Of a stretch of 64,000 nucleotides of DNA, positions 12,186 to 24,662 are shown piece by piece; within the stretch, counting starts at the first letter, position 1; every line of letters starts with the position of its first letter. The notes below the pieces were generated by a model. That model was not told where the DNA came from and searched no databases. It worked only from the letters and a program-made list of their open reading frames with translations. Both the position numbers and the translations under genes were made by a program. Source of the stretch: Fistularia commersonii (lineage: Eukaryota; Chordata; Actinopteri; Syngnathiformes; Fistulariidae); the NCBI GenBank assembly GCA_037954325.1, contig JBBMNZ010000027.1:9447501-9511500 (forward strand), in the 5' to 3' direction.

Positions 12186-14019
12186 GTGACGAATGTTCCT
12201 ACGGTCAAGTTTCCTCCAGTCTGCCGTAAACCATCATCACTTTATTTCCGATTTCTAGTTTGAGTTGTAGCTCAATTATTTGATGTTTATTATAGTTGCT
12301 GAACCACAGGTGGCTTATTATCTCTTAGTGTTTGTCGAAAAAGATAATTTCTGCGCTGATAACTTCAGTTACTTCGGCAAAAGTGGAGCGAATCAATGGC
12401 CTTGTCTTCCCGTGAACTTGATTTGTTTGCCTGAAGAGTAATTTGCACTCAGTGTTGGGACTGACAAGTCTCCCCTTGTTAAATATTCAAGTTTTCTTTT
12501 AATTCTTTAAAAGGCGAAAACTTTTCAAAGTCATCAACTATGTGAGCTGTTCATTCTAGTGCTATTAAGTGTCTACTTATTTATTCAGATCAACGCCTTT
12601 TATATGTACACAGATGGAAAGCGATTCTTTGATGGTTGAGTCTCTTTAGAAGCAGCTGGTGTTACTTGAAATGCAATACTGTGGGAGGCTTATTGACATT
12701 TCTCTCATTGAATACTGATCGTGGCCGTCAAACCAAGATTTGCAGGTCAGAAAGTCATTAACCCAATCATTCTTAGCAAATTCTGCAAATCCATCCGACT
12801 GCAAACTGAATTCTGCGCAGGAGAGAAGCATTGTTATTTCATGTGTGTGTGTCAATCAAAAGAACTTCATGTATTAGGTTGGTTGGTTATTTGATGATTG
12901 ACGCTGGAAAGTTAAGCACCCAAAAACTCAAATTAAGCAGCACCAGATGGAATAGTCAATGCTAGTGCTAAAACAAGGGTTATCCCCTCATATTAAAAGC
13001 TACAACTTAAAAGATAGAACTTAAATGTCAATAGAAAGACATCGCATTCTGTTATGAGCCACAGCAGGCTGGAAGAACAGCAAACTTGAATGAACAACAC
13101 GAATGGGACACTGGGAGTAGAAAAAGTAATCACCAAGACTGGTTGTGGGGTTGGCCACTAAAAGTCACCGACTTTCATGATTCCTCTTATGTTAGACCAA
13201 TTAAAATGAACAGATGGAGACTTTTTCAAATTTTTAGTAAATGTCGTCTTTTTATGATGAGCTTTTTCAGACATAATCTTAACTGCGCTCTGTACGGTAG
13301 TCTGTCTAAGAATACTTGCACTACTAATTCAAAGAGTTGTGAAAATGCATTCAAGACTTCTCATCTATATATAATTTAATCATATTTATAATTTAATATA
13401 TATATGTGAGTCAAATCTGATTTATTTGTATCTCCTCCAGAACATTTTGGCTATACGGCTTATGGTAATTCTGCAACCACCCACACTGCTGTTAATATTC
13501 AGTGAAATGAAGACTCCCTCTACAGAGTGGAGTGTAATAAATAAACATAGTTTTATACTAAATAATTTCAAACATTCTCGGTCAGACTTTAATAGATGCA
13601 GAACTCAAGCAGCCATTACAGTCGACAGCAGAGGAAATTTATAGCCAGTTCAACCTAGGGCAAATTCTCTTTGTTTTCTTGATATATTGTTGAGTATATT
13701 TGTCTTCATTAGTAGACAAAAGAAGCACAAAATGGATCACATTTTTTTACCAAAAGAGATTCATAAAGATGGGATTCAGAAACATATTAAGATCCATATC
13801 CAGGGGTTGTCCCATGTTTTATATATGTCCAATGGGATGTTTTAGTGTCAGAAAAGGAAATACACTGTTGCTCTTTATTGGATTTTGTTTTGGATGAGAC
13901 AGAGCAAACAAGACTCCCTGGCTGAACACAAGTGTTACGTAATGATTTTTTTTTTTTTTTAATGGAAGCGTGTCTGTAAACTGTCTTGAATGCATCCCAT
14001 TAAGTTGCACCAAATGCAA
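12186..14019. other. Intergenic DNA, nothing recognised
   Basis: AT-rich DNA with no supported reading frame, RNA gene or repeat boundary. Confidence 0.45.
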
Positions 14020-14044
14020 GTCTTTACCGATATTCAATCTTCTA

Positions 14045-14245
14045 TCCATCCGTTATCCGGCTACATGTAGAGACAAACAACCTTTCGCTCTCTCATTCAC
14101 ACACACGGGCAATAGTCCCAATTTTTACAATTTACCATCTGCATGTTTTTTGGACTGTGGGAGGAAAGCGGAGAACCAGGAGGAAACCCACGCAGAGAAC
14201 ATGCAAACTCCATACAGAAACCACTGTGCCACCCATATTCAATCT
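14045..14245 (-). mobile_element. tRNA-like SINE family copy, minus strand
   Basis: On the minus strand this reads 'gtgcca...', 'ggagtttgcatgttctctgc', 'gtgggtttcctcctggttct', 'cagtccaaaaaacatgcag' and ends near 'ggataacggatggata'. These phrases belong to a very common teleost repeat whose full copies start like a tRNA and end in (GGAT)n. Further copies in the window are at 21365, 36575, 49725 and 53630. The class is not certain; some libraries treat it differently. Confidence 0.6.
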
Positions 14246-14725
14246 TAAGTTTGTTTTATCCCTTTGCTGATTCATTGCAATAGTGTAGCGCTTGGCATCC
14301 CTTCTTTGCTTTGAGTTGGCGATTGGAAGATAATTTGGATAGAAAATCAAGAGGAGCCGGGGAAACAAAATTTGTTTCACTTATCCGCCTTATGCTACAC
14401 CCTCAAACAAAATCAATCCGTTTTACGAAACAAAATCTCAATTGAAACCATAAGAACATAACATATGGAGCGGCCTGTTTGGTTATTGGATACAAATAAA
14501 CCAGGATGTAAAAACGAAGCAATTATCCTAGCTGTACAAAATAAATACACTGGGACACTCTGATGTCTTTATAGTGATTTACAGTAACTGCAAGTCCTCC
14601 TGAAAGTCTATATGGGATCAGTGTCCAAATAATGTGTCGAAAACTGTGAAAAAATCTGTATGTTGACTGCGGCAAAAAGGAGAAACAGGAACATTTCTGT
14701 CCATCTTTCATGAGGCAGGGAGGAA

Positions 14726-14877
14726 ATGCCATACATTCTAATGGAGTTGTGTATAACTTGGTTATACACAAGGTTATATATAAGTTGGTTATGTATAATC
14801 TTATATTGGTTATGTTGGTTATACATAACCAACGTAACATAAGTTATTCATAACACAAGTCCATTAGAATGGCATAC
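14726..14877. repeat. Imperfect 150-bp palindrome (fold-back element)
   Basis: The left arm reads ATGCCATACATTCTAATGG, AGTTGTG and the right arm, reverse-complemented from 14877, reads GTATGCCATTCTAATGG, ACTTGTG. They match well apart from a 4-bp insertion and single changes. The centre (14814-14833) is a perfect hairpin, GTTGGTTAT-AC-ATAACCAAC. The inner part is built from degenerate 'ggttat' units. It looks like a fold-back miniature transposon, though no target duplication was identified. Confidence 0.6.
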
Positions 14878-16394
14878 ACATGTCATGGATGATTTTCAGA
14901 CAGAAACACCTGATTTCATTTACCCACACATGACATGTATTTTCAAGTTATTAACAATACAGTTTCTATGAAAAATAAAACGAATTCACAAATCCCTGAA
15001 GTAAGAGACTATAAGAGAACAATATAAGGGTGCTTAAAAGGTCTTTATAGTTATACCTGCAGGATCATTCATTTACTTTCATTCCTCCTGAAAAGTGATT
15101 AATTCAAAAAGGGTCTGCACCGCTTCCACCCGCGGCATCGCCGCATAACCATTACTCTCTCTAGTTTCACCCAGAGATGCTGATGGAATATTGCTGTCAA
15201 TCCGGGGAAGATTGATCCGACTTGCAGGTTCATAAATAGTTAAAACCTGCATGTGTCCATTTTCATATTACCTTTCCAACTGGTCTTTTTCTTTAACCCG
15301 CATTTAAGAAAGCTGTAATACATTAGATGGGTAAAAATGTTCTGTATTCGTTTAATTCGATATCTATAAAACGTGATGTATTTTGACCGTCCCCTCCTCA
15401 ATGTGCCCCCTCCTAATATGTGCTTTTTCAACAGCTTCATTATTTGCAGGAGAGACTTTGTCAGTGGGGGGAAATTTACATTCCAGCACTCAGCAAGCTT
15501 TGCTCTTTGTCTGTTTCACTGTGACCAAAGGGAAACCGTGAACATGACTAGCATTGCCATGCATAATGGGCTTTGGATTCTTTCAAAACTTTGATTCCAT
15601 GGCTTAATGGAGGTATTACATTCTTTTGCACTTGCTCAAATGACTTGCAAATTCAGCTCAAGCTCCGAATTTCATTTAGTAAACCTGTTATCGTCCCGAG
15701 AGCCGGAAGCTAGTCTTTTACAATATTTACAATTATCTTTCACGCTGCACAGTTTAACCTATCCATTTATCTGATTACACACCTTTCTAATGCTCCTGAC
15801 GAATAGGTCTTTAGATTAATGATATTTCTTCCGTTGCTCAAAGTCAACTGATGTTTTGTAATTGTGCACATGCAAATTAGTTCATTGGCGCTTCAATAAT
15901 GGTGCCATTAAATAATCCTGCTATTTCAGTTGAGTAATCAAAAGAGAACAAATTGTTCGAGGTATGGGCAGAATTTTCATTCGGTAGCTTTGAGCATCAA
16001 GAATTTTGACCGCTGAATTGCGGGGGTGAAAAAAAATGATCGTTTTTTTTTTTTAAGTTGGTCTATGACTACGTGCGTAAGTTACTGAAAAGCCAAGGGT
16101 GGAGCTTGTAGGTGTCGCTATCAAAACAAAAATAAGATACAAAAGGGTAGGTCATCAAAAATTCCATTAACAATGTCTGCATTCGACCAGTACGACCGTT
16201 TATTGTCGGAATGGATTATCGTCCAAAAAAGACGTCTTTAGGTGACGATAAAGACAGACAGCCAAATGATGCTTTGCAATAATTGTGAAAGTAAGAACAC
16301 AATTAATGGAGGAAGATGACTGAAGTCATGTGCTGTGGGTCGACTACAATTTTCTCCTGTTTTGCTGTAGAATCGATTCTACAGCAAATTCTAG

Positions 16395-16395
<1 letters not shown>
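14878..16395. other. Intergenic DNA with one possible regulatory patch
   Basis: No gene or repeat was recognised. Around 15840-15960 the sequence contains an octamer motif ATGCAAAT (15870-15877) and several TAAT/ATTA cores in otherwise mixed, non-repetitive sequence. This is compatible with an enhancer but not proof of one. Confidence 0.35.

Positions 16396-16433
<38 letters not shown>
16396..16433. repeat. (TG)n microsatellite
   Basis: An uninterrupted TG run of 19 units, ending in TGCGTGC. Frames across it translate as Cys-Val repeats and are not genes. Confidence 0.95.
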
Positions 16434-16437
<4 letters not shown>

Positions 16438-17822
16438 CTCACACGATGGAGTACACCCAGAGAAAAGGCCATCTGTCACAATCTCACCTCCCCTTTGTTC
16501 CAACTCCCTTCTCAAGCCACGTTGTTAAAACCTCCCATAACCTCTATCTACCTGTAAGCCCACATACAGGTATATCTTCTAAATCTCACTAAATATTTAA
16601 CTTAGTCCTATGGCTGATGAATGAATCCCCTGAATCCTGGAAGAATTATTAACATTTTGATTTGTGTTACAGAGAGTAAGATGGAGATTCCAAAAGAAAA
16701 AAAAAAAGTACTATTTTAGATTCTGTGTTTTTTTGTTTAGCCAAAATGCAAATTGTGGTTTTTTGCCTAAACTTTACCAACAGCTATAGATTTACAATTA
16801 CCTAACTGTAGAGTAGTTTTCTAAACATTGATAGCTGTGGAGAATAAATTGATCCAACTATCAGAGCTGCAGGCTTTTAGATTTTATTGGTCGATCGTGA
16901 CAGCGAGGTAACGCTGGCAGATTGCACTTCCTTCTCCAAAGGTTTTTGTCTTTCTGGGCGATCATAAATAAAACAGTGGGCAAATCTTGCACAGTTGTTA
17001 GAGAACCAATTTAAATTCGGGACAAATTAACTGAACAAGGTGTAATTAACTTTAGCGCTGGAGGCAGGACGATTACCCAGATGGTGGAAACACTGCACAT
17101 AACAAAAATACTTTTTTTTTTCCCCTCTCAGCTAAAGATCATCAACCTGATACCTCAACAGAAAAAAGGCACCTGAAGATCTCGAGTGGAAACCTTGGAC
17201 CTTCTGTCCAGAACTCAGACCAGGGACGGAGGTTTTATCCAGGTTAGTGTTTTCATGTGTGCAGACAGGAAATTTGTCTTGATTTACCTTACATGAGCAA
17301 TAAAACAATTCGATCCAATTTCCATGACCATGCTTTATATTCAAAACGCGCCGTTGTAATGAAAAAGCCTGTTTTTCATAAAGAACAGAAATGTTTAATT
17401 GTTTAATATATCAGTTTACTATCAGACACTGTCAAAAGAAGTTGTAGAAACATTTCTTTGACCCTTTTTATTACAAATCATTTTCACTAAAGTTTCAACC
17501 AGCTTTTCTCCAGAGCCAAGCCTACCTATGATTATTGATGTATAAAGTAAATAACCTGTTTAAAAAGTTGTCGAGCACTTTGCTGTAATTGAACGCCCAA
17601 GTCGTTTTTACAGTCACCCTTTGAGGAATGATACTGATGAGGTCATTATGTGATATCATTAATATGATAACGTCTAAACATCATTGCCATTCATTTGATA
17701 GCAAATTACTCACAGATCATTTAATTTTATGACTTTAAATGACTATATTTCTTCTAAAAAAGGAATTTATGTCAACATTTGGAAATCTTTAAATTACATC
17801 TGACTCTCTTACAGTTGAGACA

Positions 17823-17824
<2 letters not shown>
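16434..17824. other. Intergenic DNA, nothing recognised
   Basis: Mixed AT-rich sequence without a supported feature. Confidence 0.45.

Positions 17825-17861
<37 letters not shown>
17825..17861. repeat. (CA)n microsatellite
   Basis: A CA run of about 18 units, preceded by ACACAAA. Confidence 0.95.
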
Positions 17862-17863
<2 letters not shown>

Positions 17864-18310
17864 CACTTGATGATCTCTCCATCTCATCATTGGTTGGTTG
17901 AATGAAGGTATTAGCCTTCAATGAGTAGCAAACTGATGTGGATTTGTGGGAATGGCACATTAAAAGTGATAAAGGGGTTCTGGAGCACCTCTTTTGAGTG
18001 AAATTGCTGCGACATGCGCCGTGCACAGTTTGGCAAAGATGTAAATGAGGGGCACAGCAGTGCAAATCTGAGGTTCTGGACAGAAGCTATTGATGAAAGT
18101 TAAGGAGTACCTAAAAACAGTGTCTGAAGGACGGAGCATTGAATTAGAACTGAAATCTAGAATCAGACAAATGGCAAAAACAAAGGAACTGCCCTAAAAA
18201 AAATGGGCAATCTAAAGGGATTATAGCAATGGCAGAGGAAGGCTGAATAATAATGATACATATATTTAAAAGGGCATTTAGTCAGTGTGTACAGTGTGTA
18301 CGGTTAGGCC

Positions 18311-18708
18311 TAGAAATATTTGGACAGTGATATAATCTTCATGATTTGGGCTCTGCATGCCACCACATTGGATTTGAAATAAAGCAACAACAACAGAACT
18401 GAAATGCAGACTTTAAGGTTTCATTCAAGGGGTTGAACAAAAATATGATTTTTATACAAATACTTAATATTTTACTTATGGTAAAATATAATAATGAATT
18501 AATATTATAATATATTATAATATAATATAAATATAATAATTATTATTATAATATAACTTTAATCTAATAATAATGGTAATAATATAATATAAAAATATAC
18601 ATAATACTTCAATATTTTGGGTTTTTCTTCACTATGGAAAGGATTCCACTATCATCCACTGCTGTTGTCTTTGATGCCCTTTTTGTGCTCCAAGCTGACC
18701 AGTGCACT

Positions 18709-18747
<39 letters not shown>

Positions 18748-19070
18748 TTACTTCTCAGAATGTGCCAAACTGTTGATTTGGCCACTCCTAACATTTCTGT
18801 TGTTTTTTCTTCATTGATGACAGGGACATGCCCATGTAGCAATATTTTTTTGGAGCCCTCTGAGTCCATTGTCCAATAACTTTTGGTCCCTTGAAAAAGA
18901 GGCTGCTACGTATTAAAGAACTGTTATTCCTAAACCCTTGGATGGGAATACTCTCAAATTACAGCTGAGAGTCCGCACTTTAAGCCCATATTGATAATAT
19001 AATTGTATCCTGAATATGTTTTTGTAAACAGTTAAAATAACAAAACTTGTGTCACTGTCCATATTTCTTG
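18311..19070. mobile_element. Non-autonomous DNA transposon with terminal inverted repeats
   Basis: The left end reads AGAAATATTTGGACAGTGA. The right end, reverse-complemented, reads AAGAAATATGGACAGTGACA. The two continue into related sequence (ataatcttcatgattt and caagttttgttatttt). About 720 bp lie between them with no transposase frame, and include an AT-rich patch (18480-18600) and a (TTTA)n run (18709-18749). Phrases such as 'caaggggttgaacaaaaata' and 'cccttggatgggaatactct' are those of an abundant fish element; I do not assign its superfamily. A (TACA)n run follows at 19073-19099. Confidence 0.6.
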
Positions 19071-19570
19071 TACGTACGTACATACATACATACATACAAT
19101 ATATGGTTATCTTTGAGCATCCAGGCATTTATATGTTAACTTATATGTTCCTGCAATAATCATTAAAACCCAGTCACGATGAAAGATTAAATAACAGACA
19201 AACTGCTGCATTGTGAAAAAATTAATAACACAAGTTCATAGCGTACAACTTCATAATAATTGCTCTCGAGGGGAATTCAATTTTTCGCAGACATGTGAGA
19301 AAGGGAAGACATGGCTAGAATAAGAAGAGCTGCACATGTTTCACAAAGGCTGAACATAATTAGCCCGTTGTAGCAAGGGCATGCATATTTTCCGATAAAC
19401 ATACACCTGGGCATTTATAGCTTCACCCAAGCCACAAACCATAAAGGCGGACAGACTATTAAACAACAAATCTTACACCCACGGTATATTTGCTGTACCT
19501 GTACATAATTGGGATAAGAGGTGGTGTATGTCTCTATTCTGACTTGGACTGCTGAGTCATGACATTTCTT

Positions 19571-20604
19571 TTACATTACATTACATTACAGTCATTTGGC
19601 AGACGTTTTTATCCAAAGCGACTTGCAAAAAGTGCAATTCAGTCACTAAAGATCCGAAGTACCAGTAGTCGAAAGTCTGAAGTGACCACTCAACCAAATA
19701 GTCATCTCAGAACCATATACATACGTACATTCATTTAATGTTTTTTTCTTTTTTTTTCTGGGGGGGTTTAGGGGCTAAGTGCGATTAATAGGGTAGTCCT
19801 TGGTGAAGAGGTATGTTTTCAGCTCACATCGAAAGATGGGCGGCGACCCTGCTGTTCTGACCTTTTTCGGGAGTTCGTCCCACCACTGAGGAGCCGAGAC
19901 CGAGAAGAGCCGAGACCGGTTCGATCGGCAGCCGAGGGCTCTGAGGTGGGGTGGACGGTCGCCCGGAGGTGGCAGATCGGAGGGGACTAGTACGGACATG
20001 TGGCTTGACCATATCCTGGAGCTAAGACTGGGTTGTCTCATTCACTGGCGACCACCAGGGTCTTGAACTTGATGCGGGCGGCTACCGGTAGCCAGTGAAG
20101 GGACATAAGAAGGGGAGTTGTGTGGGAGCATTTGGGATGATTGAACACCAGGCGGGCTACCGCTTTCTGAATAAGCTCCAGAGGCCTGATGGTCACCGCT
20201 GGGCCACCGGCAAGAAGGGAGTTGCAGTGATCCAGACGAGAGATGACAAGAGCCTGGATGAGTATCTGCGCTGTATCCTCCGTGAGGAATCTGCAAATAA
20301 TCTTGATGTTGTAGAGGAGGAATCCGCAGGAACGTGCGACTGCTTCGACATTTGCTGAGAATGACAGTTGGTTGTCTAGGACCACGCCCAGGTTTCTCGC
20401 AGTTGTGGTTGGCCTTACCCCGGTGTTGTCGATGGTGATGACCAGGTCTCCGCGCGGACAGCCTTTCCCCAGGAGAAAAAGCAGCTCAGTCTTTTCCAGG
20501 TTGAGCTTCAGGTGGTTAGATGCAAAATCTGAGATGTCGGACAGGCAAGCTGTAATTCGGGTTTCCACCTGTTTGTCTGACGGAGGGAATTTCTGCCTGG
20601 TCAA
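19571..20604 (-). mobile_element. L2-like LINE 3' fragment, decayed
   Basis: The minus strand of 20604-20038 encodes a reverse transcriptase C-terminus: SNHLKLNLEKTELLFL, ARNLGVVLDNQLSFSANV, QALVISRLDHCNSLLAG and HWLPVAARIKFKTLVVA. After a frameshift near 20040 it continues as SRLFSVSAPQWWDELPKKVR. These motifs (LNxxKTE, LGVxLD, VISRLDxCNSLL, LHWLPV) are typical of the L2/CR1 group. The 3' end at 19571-19590 is a (TGTAA)n tail on the minus strand, the standard L2 terminus, next to the common phrase 'cagtcatttggcagacg'. The FADD-containing core and endonuclease are missing, and a linker stretch has been lost at the frameshift. Confidence 0.8.
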
Positions 20605-21364
20605 TTTATCTTTTTTACATTTTATATTTAGTCATGTATTGATGATTGGCCTGTATTCGCGGTCTCTCACAGAAAGTTTGTACTTTTGCCAAATGATGCC
20701 GGTCATGAGGTCTTCCTCATCTTTTAAAAGTTTGGATATTACAGGTAAATATGAACTCCTTTCTGTTTTTGTGTAAGTTGCTGTTGGACACAAATCAGAT
20801 GAGAACTCATTTACAATCCAAGTGCTATATTTTTAAACTTGTTGGGTGTTGAAATTGCATTCAAGTCAGGGGGTGTAATATGACAAGTCAGTTAATTGAA
20901 ATGTGTGGTTAAGAGCCTCCACATTCAAACCAAAGCTCTTGATAAATAGCTGTGTTTGTATTTTACTTGTCAAAATTAATACTGGGAATCAAAACTTGAC
21001 TGAATTTTGCAAGAGCTTAGGTCAACTGATTGGAAATTTCTTGATATTTGGCCTTCAGGGACGATCCTGAGCAAATAGAGAAAATGCTTCAGGGATACGT
21101 GCCAGATGTTTTAATACTTCTCATTACAAAATTCCACGTGAGCATATTTTCCTCCTGCCAGGCCTCATAAAGAAAACATCAATGATCTAAAAGAGCACGG
21201 CTGTTTCACCGTATGACTTTGGTCAGACAGAAAAATAGCCTAATAAGCGGTAAAATGCACCGAAAAAAAAAAAAAAGAAAAAATCACCCTAATTGCTGAA
21301 ATCAAAAACATGCAGGTTAATTTTGAAAAAAAAAAAAAAAAAGGGAAAACTACCCCAAATGATT
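20605..21364. other. Intergenic DNA, nothing recognised
   Basis: A-runs near 21264 and 21330. No supported feature. Confidence 0.4.
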
Positions 21365-21520
21365 GAGTGAGTGAATGGATGTTTGTCTATATATGTGGTC
21401 TTGCTATTAACTGGCGACCAGTTTAGGGTGACCTCGCCTCTCACCCCCCTTAACCCTGAGTTGAGGATAAGCGGCAGAAGAAAGATAGATGGATGGATGG
21501 ATGGATGGATGGATGGATGT
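21365..21520 (+). mobile_element. tRNA-like SINE family, 3' part with (GGAT)n tail
   Basis: Contains 'gtgagtgaatggatgtttgt', 'aactggcgaccagtttaggg', 'tgaggataagcggcagaag' and a GGAT run (21490-21520). These are the 3' half of the same family as the copy at 14045-14245. The tRNA-like head is absent, and the A-run at about 21328 precedes it. Confidence 0.65.
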
Positions 21521-22938
21521 TCTCTATTGAACCACACAAACTTTGGTGAGTTAGTTAATGGACCTGCAACTGAAAGCAAAAACACTGTATGCTATTGCCG
21601 AAGGTAAAAGCAACCTTAATTAATACCAAGTGGAAAAGCAGACACCCCCCCCAGTATGGATGCTGTTGTTAATTTGGTTTCGTTTTTCTTGGTCATTAAA
21701 CAACTCACTCAGTCACAAACACATAGTACAGCAATCAGTTGAGTGATTAAATGTTATTTACTTCCCTGCACAATGTGGATCCAAATAACAAGTCGTAGTT
21801 TTTGCGTTCATTTGTGACTATCCTTTTTGTCGGCTGCATCACAAACTTGTCTTCGTTTTCTCCTCCACTTTCCTCTCCGGCTTTTCTCATTGTGGTTTTG
21901 TTTGAAATGGCACTAATCACCGCAGTCATCCTGACTGATGCCACATCATGCAACGACAGGTGCTAAGGGGACCCCGGCACATTTTGAGGCACTTTATCAC
22001 CGGCATGCTTTGTGTTGTTGTTATCTGGCTTCTGCAGCCTGCTCTGGAACGAAACAATAAACAGGAAGTGTTGCGCTGACACAGCTATGCCACAGACACT
22101 GTGCTGTGGAGCGCCTTTGCTGCACTCGCAGCTAATTTTAATGATAATCAGTTACTCTCGTCATGATTGTTATAGCATCAGGGATTAGTATTTGTGTTTG
22201 CATATGTACTGCAAGATAGAGAGAATATTCAAGAGGGGAAAAAAAAAAAACAGTGATACCTACTTTGGCTGTTGATATTCGTTCAGAATTTCATTGGCCA
22301 TTTTATTGTTTTGTTTTGATGGTGAATAAAGAACAGGAAAGACAATATTTCCTGCGTATCATATTTATGTGCGCAATTATCTTGTGTGTTTCTGGGATTT
22401 ACAGTGGAGAAACATTTTAAATGGGCGGAATCCATTTTCGTAAGGATTACGGTTGTGCTGTATTATTAATGTGTTTATTGGTCTTTGCCTCGAACGCGAG
22501 CGAGAAGTGAGATGAGTGAAGGGCAGGAAGCAACAGGCTGTTGATAATGGGCATGTGTATTTCTGATGGTGTGAAACAAAAAGCACAAGAGAGCGAGCGG
22601 TGTACATAAAACAGACAAAGAGGAGGGCGGCTTCTTGCTCAGGGTGAGGCTGAATCATTCTGCAGCATCGCAAAGCTGAAGTAGGTGTCCATGCAGGTTC
22701 TCAGTCATCCAAGTCATGGTCTTGACAACTATAACTTTTCTTTTTGGAGACATCTTGAACGATGCACACATTTACATTGCCCCGATCATACTTATTTGCT
22801 CGCCCACTTATTAACGTAACAGACCCTATCTAATAGGACCCGCGCCCAACCCAACCTCAGCAGTTATACACTGGAATCTAGATGAGAGGCGAAATATGTT
22901 CATGAAGAAAACTAACTCCAGTTGCCAGAACAAGAGGT

Positions 22939-23160
22939 CAGTGGTCCCCAAACTACGGCCCGGGGGCCGGATACGGCCCGCCTCCACATTTTGCCCGGCC
23001 CCTGAACAATACCAGAGATGCATTTTTTTTTTTTTTTCATTCTGACCATGTAATTTTGACTTGTACATGCATGGAATGTAATATTCTATTCCACCCTTCT
23101 GCAGTCTGTGCCTTATCTGAAACCCCCTCCTAAAAAAAAAAAATCCTAGACACACCCCTG
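22939..23160. mobile_element. hAT-type fragments
   Basis: The left part begins CAGTGGTCCCCAAACTACGG and continues 'cccgggggccggatacggcc', the well-known start of Charlie-like hAT elements. The right edge, reverse-complemented from 23160, reads CAGGGGTGTGTCTAGGATTT, which looks like the end of a different hAT family. No shared 8-bp duplication is visible, so these are probably two joined fragments. Confidence 0.5.
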
Positions 23161-24080
23161 TAAAAATAACACGGAATAATGGCAAAATGATTAGGTAAGG
23201 GAAAAACAGATTCAGAATGCCGGGTATTTAACCTGCTGTGGACAAACAATATATTTTTTTCTCAATTCAAAGAAAAGGCTGTTTGCCTCATCTGTCAAGA
23301 GATGAAACAAAAACATTATTCATTAATAATGTTATTATTTATTTTTTGTTGTTTTTTTTTTCCTGTCAATATCCCAGAAAACATTAATGTTAATGTTGGT
23401 TATGTGTGGCTTAAATCAAACCAAACTTTATCACAAACAATTACGAAGAAAGTGTTAAAAAGTACCCGCTATACTACAGGGTTGCAATTGCTGCATTCAC
23501 ATTTAGTTTCATATTGTAAAGAATTGAACAAATTTATATACCAGTCACCCAGTGACAACATCAGGTCTCGATTTATAATGGGCATTTTTGAACAGCACCT
23601 GGACCTTCTGGACATTAAAATGATGTGTAAACTTAGTTCTACTCTTTTCATGTACATTTTTTTTGGAAAAACAAAGAAAATCTGTATTGGGAGCCATGCT
23701 CGGCGCAGGTAGCATATTCTGACAATTGAAAATTGTGTGACAGACACAACACTTGTATTAATCAAATTAGGCCACTTTGCGATGATAACATAAATTTTCA
23801 GGTTTTACAATGTGACAGAATGCAGGGCAGTTTCAGTCACCTTTGGGGGTTTTTATGTCAAATATGAGTAATTGAACAATGTGCCGGCAGCAGTTTGGTT
23901 CTCACCTCCAAGCTTTTTAATACAATTTTAGGCTCGATCTTGTTTCATGTGGTCTAAAACATTCATGAACACGAGCGTGCCTGTTTTTTTTTTTTTCTTT
24001 TTTGTATTGGATGCATTCTGGTATAATACTGTCAGACTTTGTCTTGATTTACACTGAGTGCCATCATCATACTCAGCTTT
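23161..24080. other. Intergenic DNA, nothing recognised
   Basis: A frame of about 136 codons (23302-23712) shows no family resemblance. T-rich runs near 23349 and 23984. Confidence 0.4.
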
Positions 24081-24098
24081 AATTGCAATAGTCTCCTT

Positions 24099-24644
24099 AG
24101 GTGAAGAGACAGGTTCGAGCAGGTTGGAATGGGTGGAGAAAAGTGTCAGGGGTACTTTGCGATAGAAGACTATCAGCCAGAATGAAAGGAAAGGTGTACA
24201 AGACAGTGGCAAGACCAGCGATGCTGTGTGGCCTAGAAACAGTAACAGTGACGAAACGACAGGAGGCAGAGCTGGAGGTCGCAGAGATGAAGATGCCAAG
24301 GTTCTCTTTAAGAGAGACGAGGATGGATAGGATCAGGGATGAGTCTATCACAGGAACAACACATGTTAGATGGTTTGGTGAGAAGGTCAGAGAATTCAGC
24401 CTGAGATGGTTCGGTCATGCACAGAGGAGGGATAGTGAATATATTGGTAGATGGATGCTGGAATTGGAGCTGCCAGGCAGGAGGTCTAAAGGAAGACCAA
24501 AGAGAAGATTTATGGATGTAGTGAGAGAGGTTATGAAGGTAGTTGGTGTGAGAGAGGAGGATACAGAGAATAGGGTTAGATGGAGAAGATTGATTTGCCG
24601 TGGCGATCCCTGAAGGGGAAAGCCAAAAGGAGAAGAAGAAGAAA
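24099..24644 (+). mobile_element. 5'-truncated RTE-clade (Expander-like) LINE, copy B
   Basis: Same family as copy A, plus strand. The frame 24101-24613 is fully open for 170 codons: KVYKTVARPAMLCGLETVTV, AELEVAEMKM, FSLRWFGHAQRRDSEYIGR, GRPKRRFMDVV, then CRGDP and stop. It continues into 'aggggaaagccaaaaggaga' and a (GAA)n tail. An 18-bp target duplication with one mismatch flanks it: AATTGCAATAGTCTCCTT (24081-24098) and AATTGCAATAGCCTCCTT (24645-24662). It is cut off downstream of the catalytic FADD motif, so it cannot be active. Confidence 0.9.
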
Positions 24645-24662
24645 AATTGCAATAGCCTCCTT

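Noticed and set aside
23302..23712. 136-codon plus-strand frame
   Set aside because: No family resemblance; AT-rich composition and no splice context.
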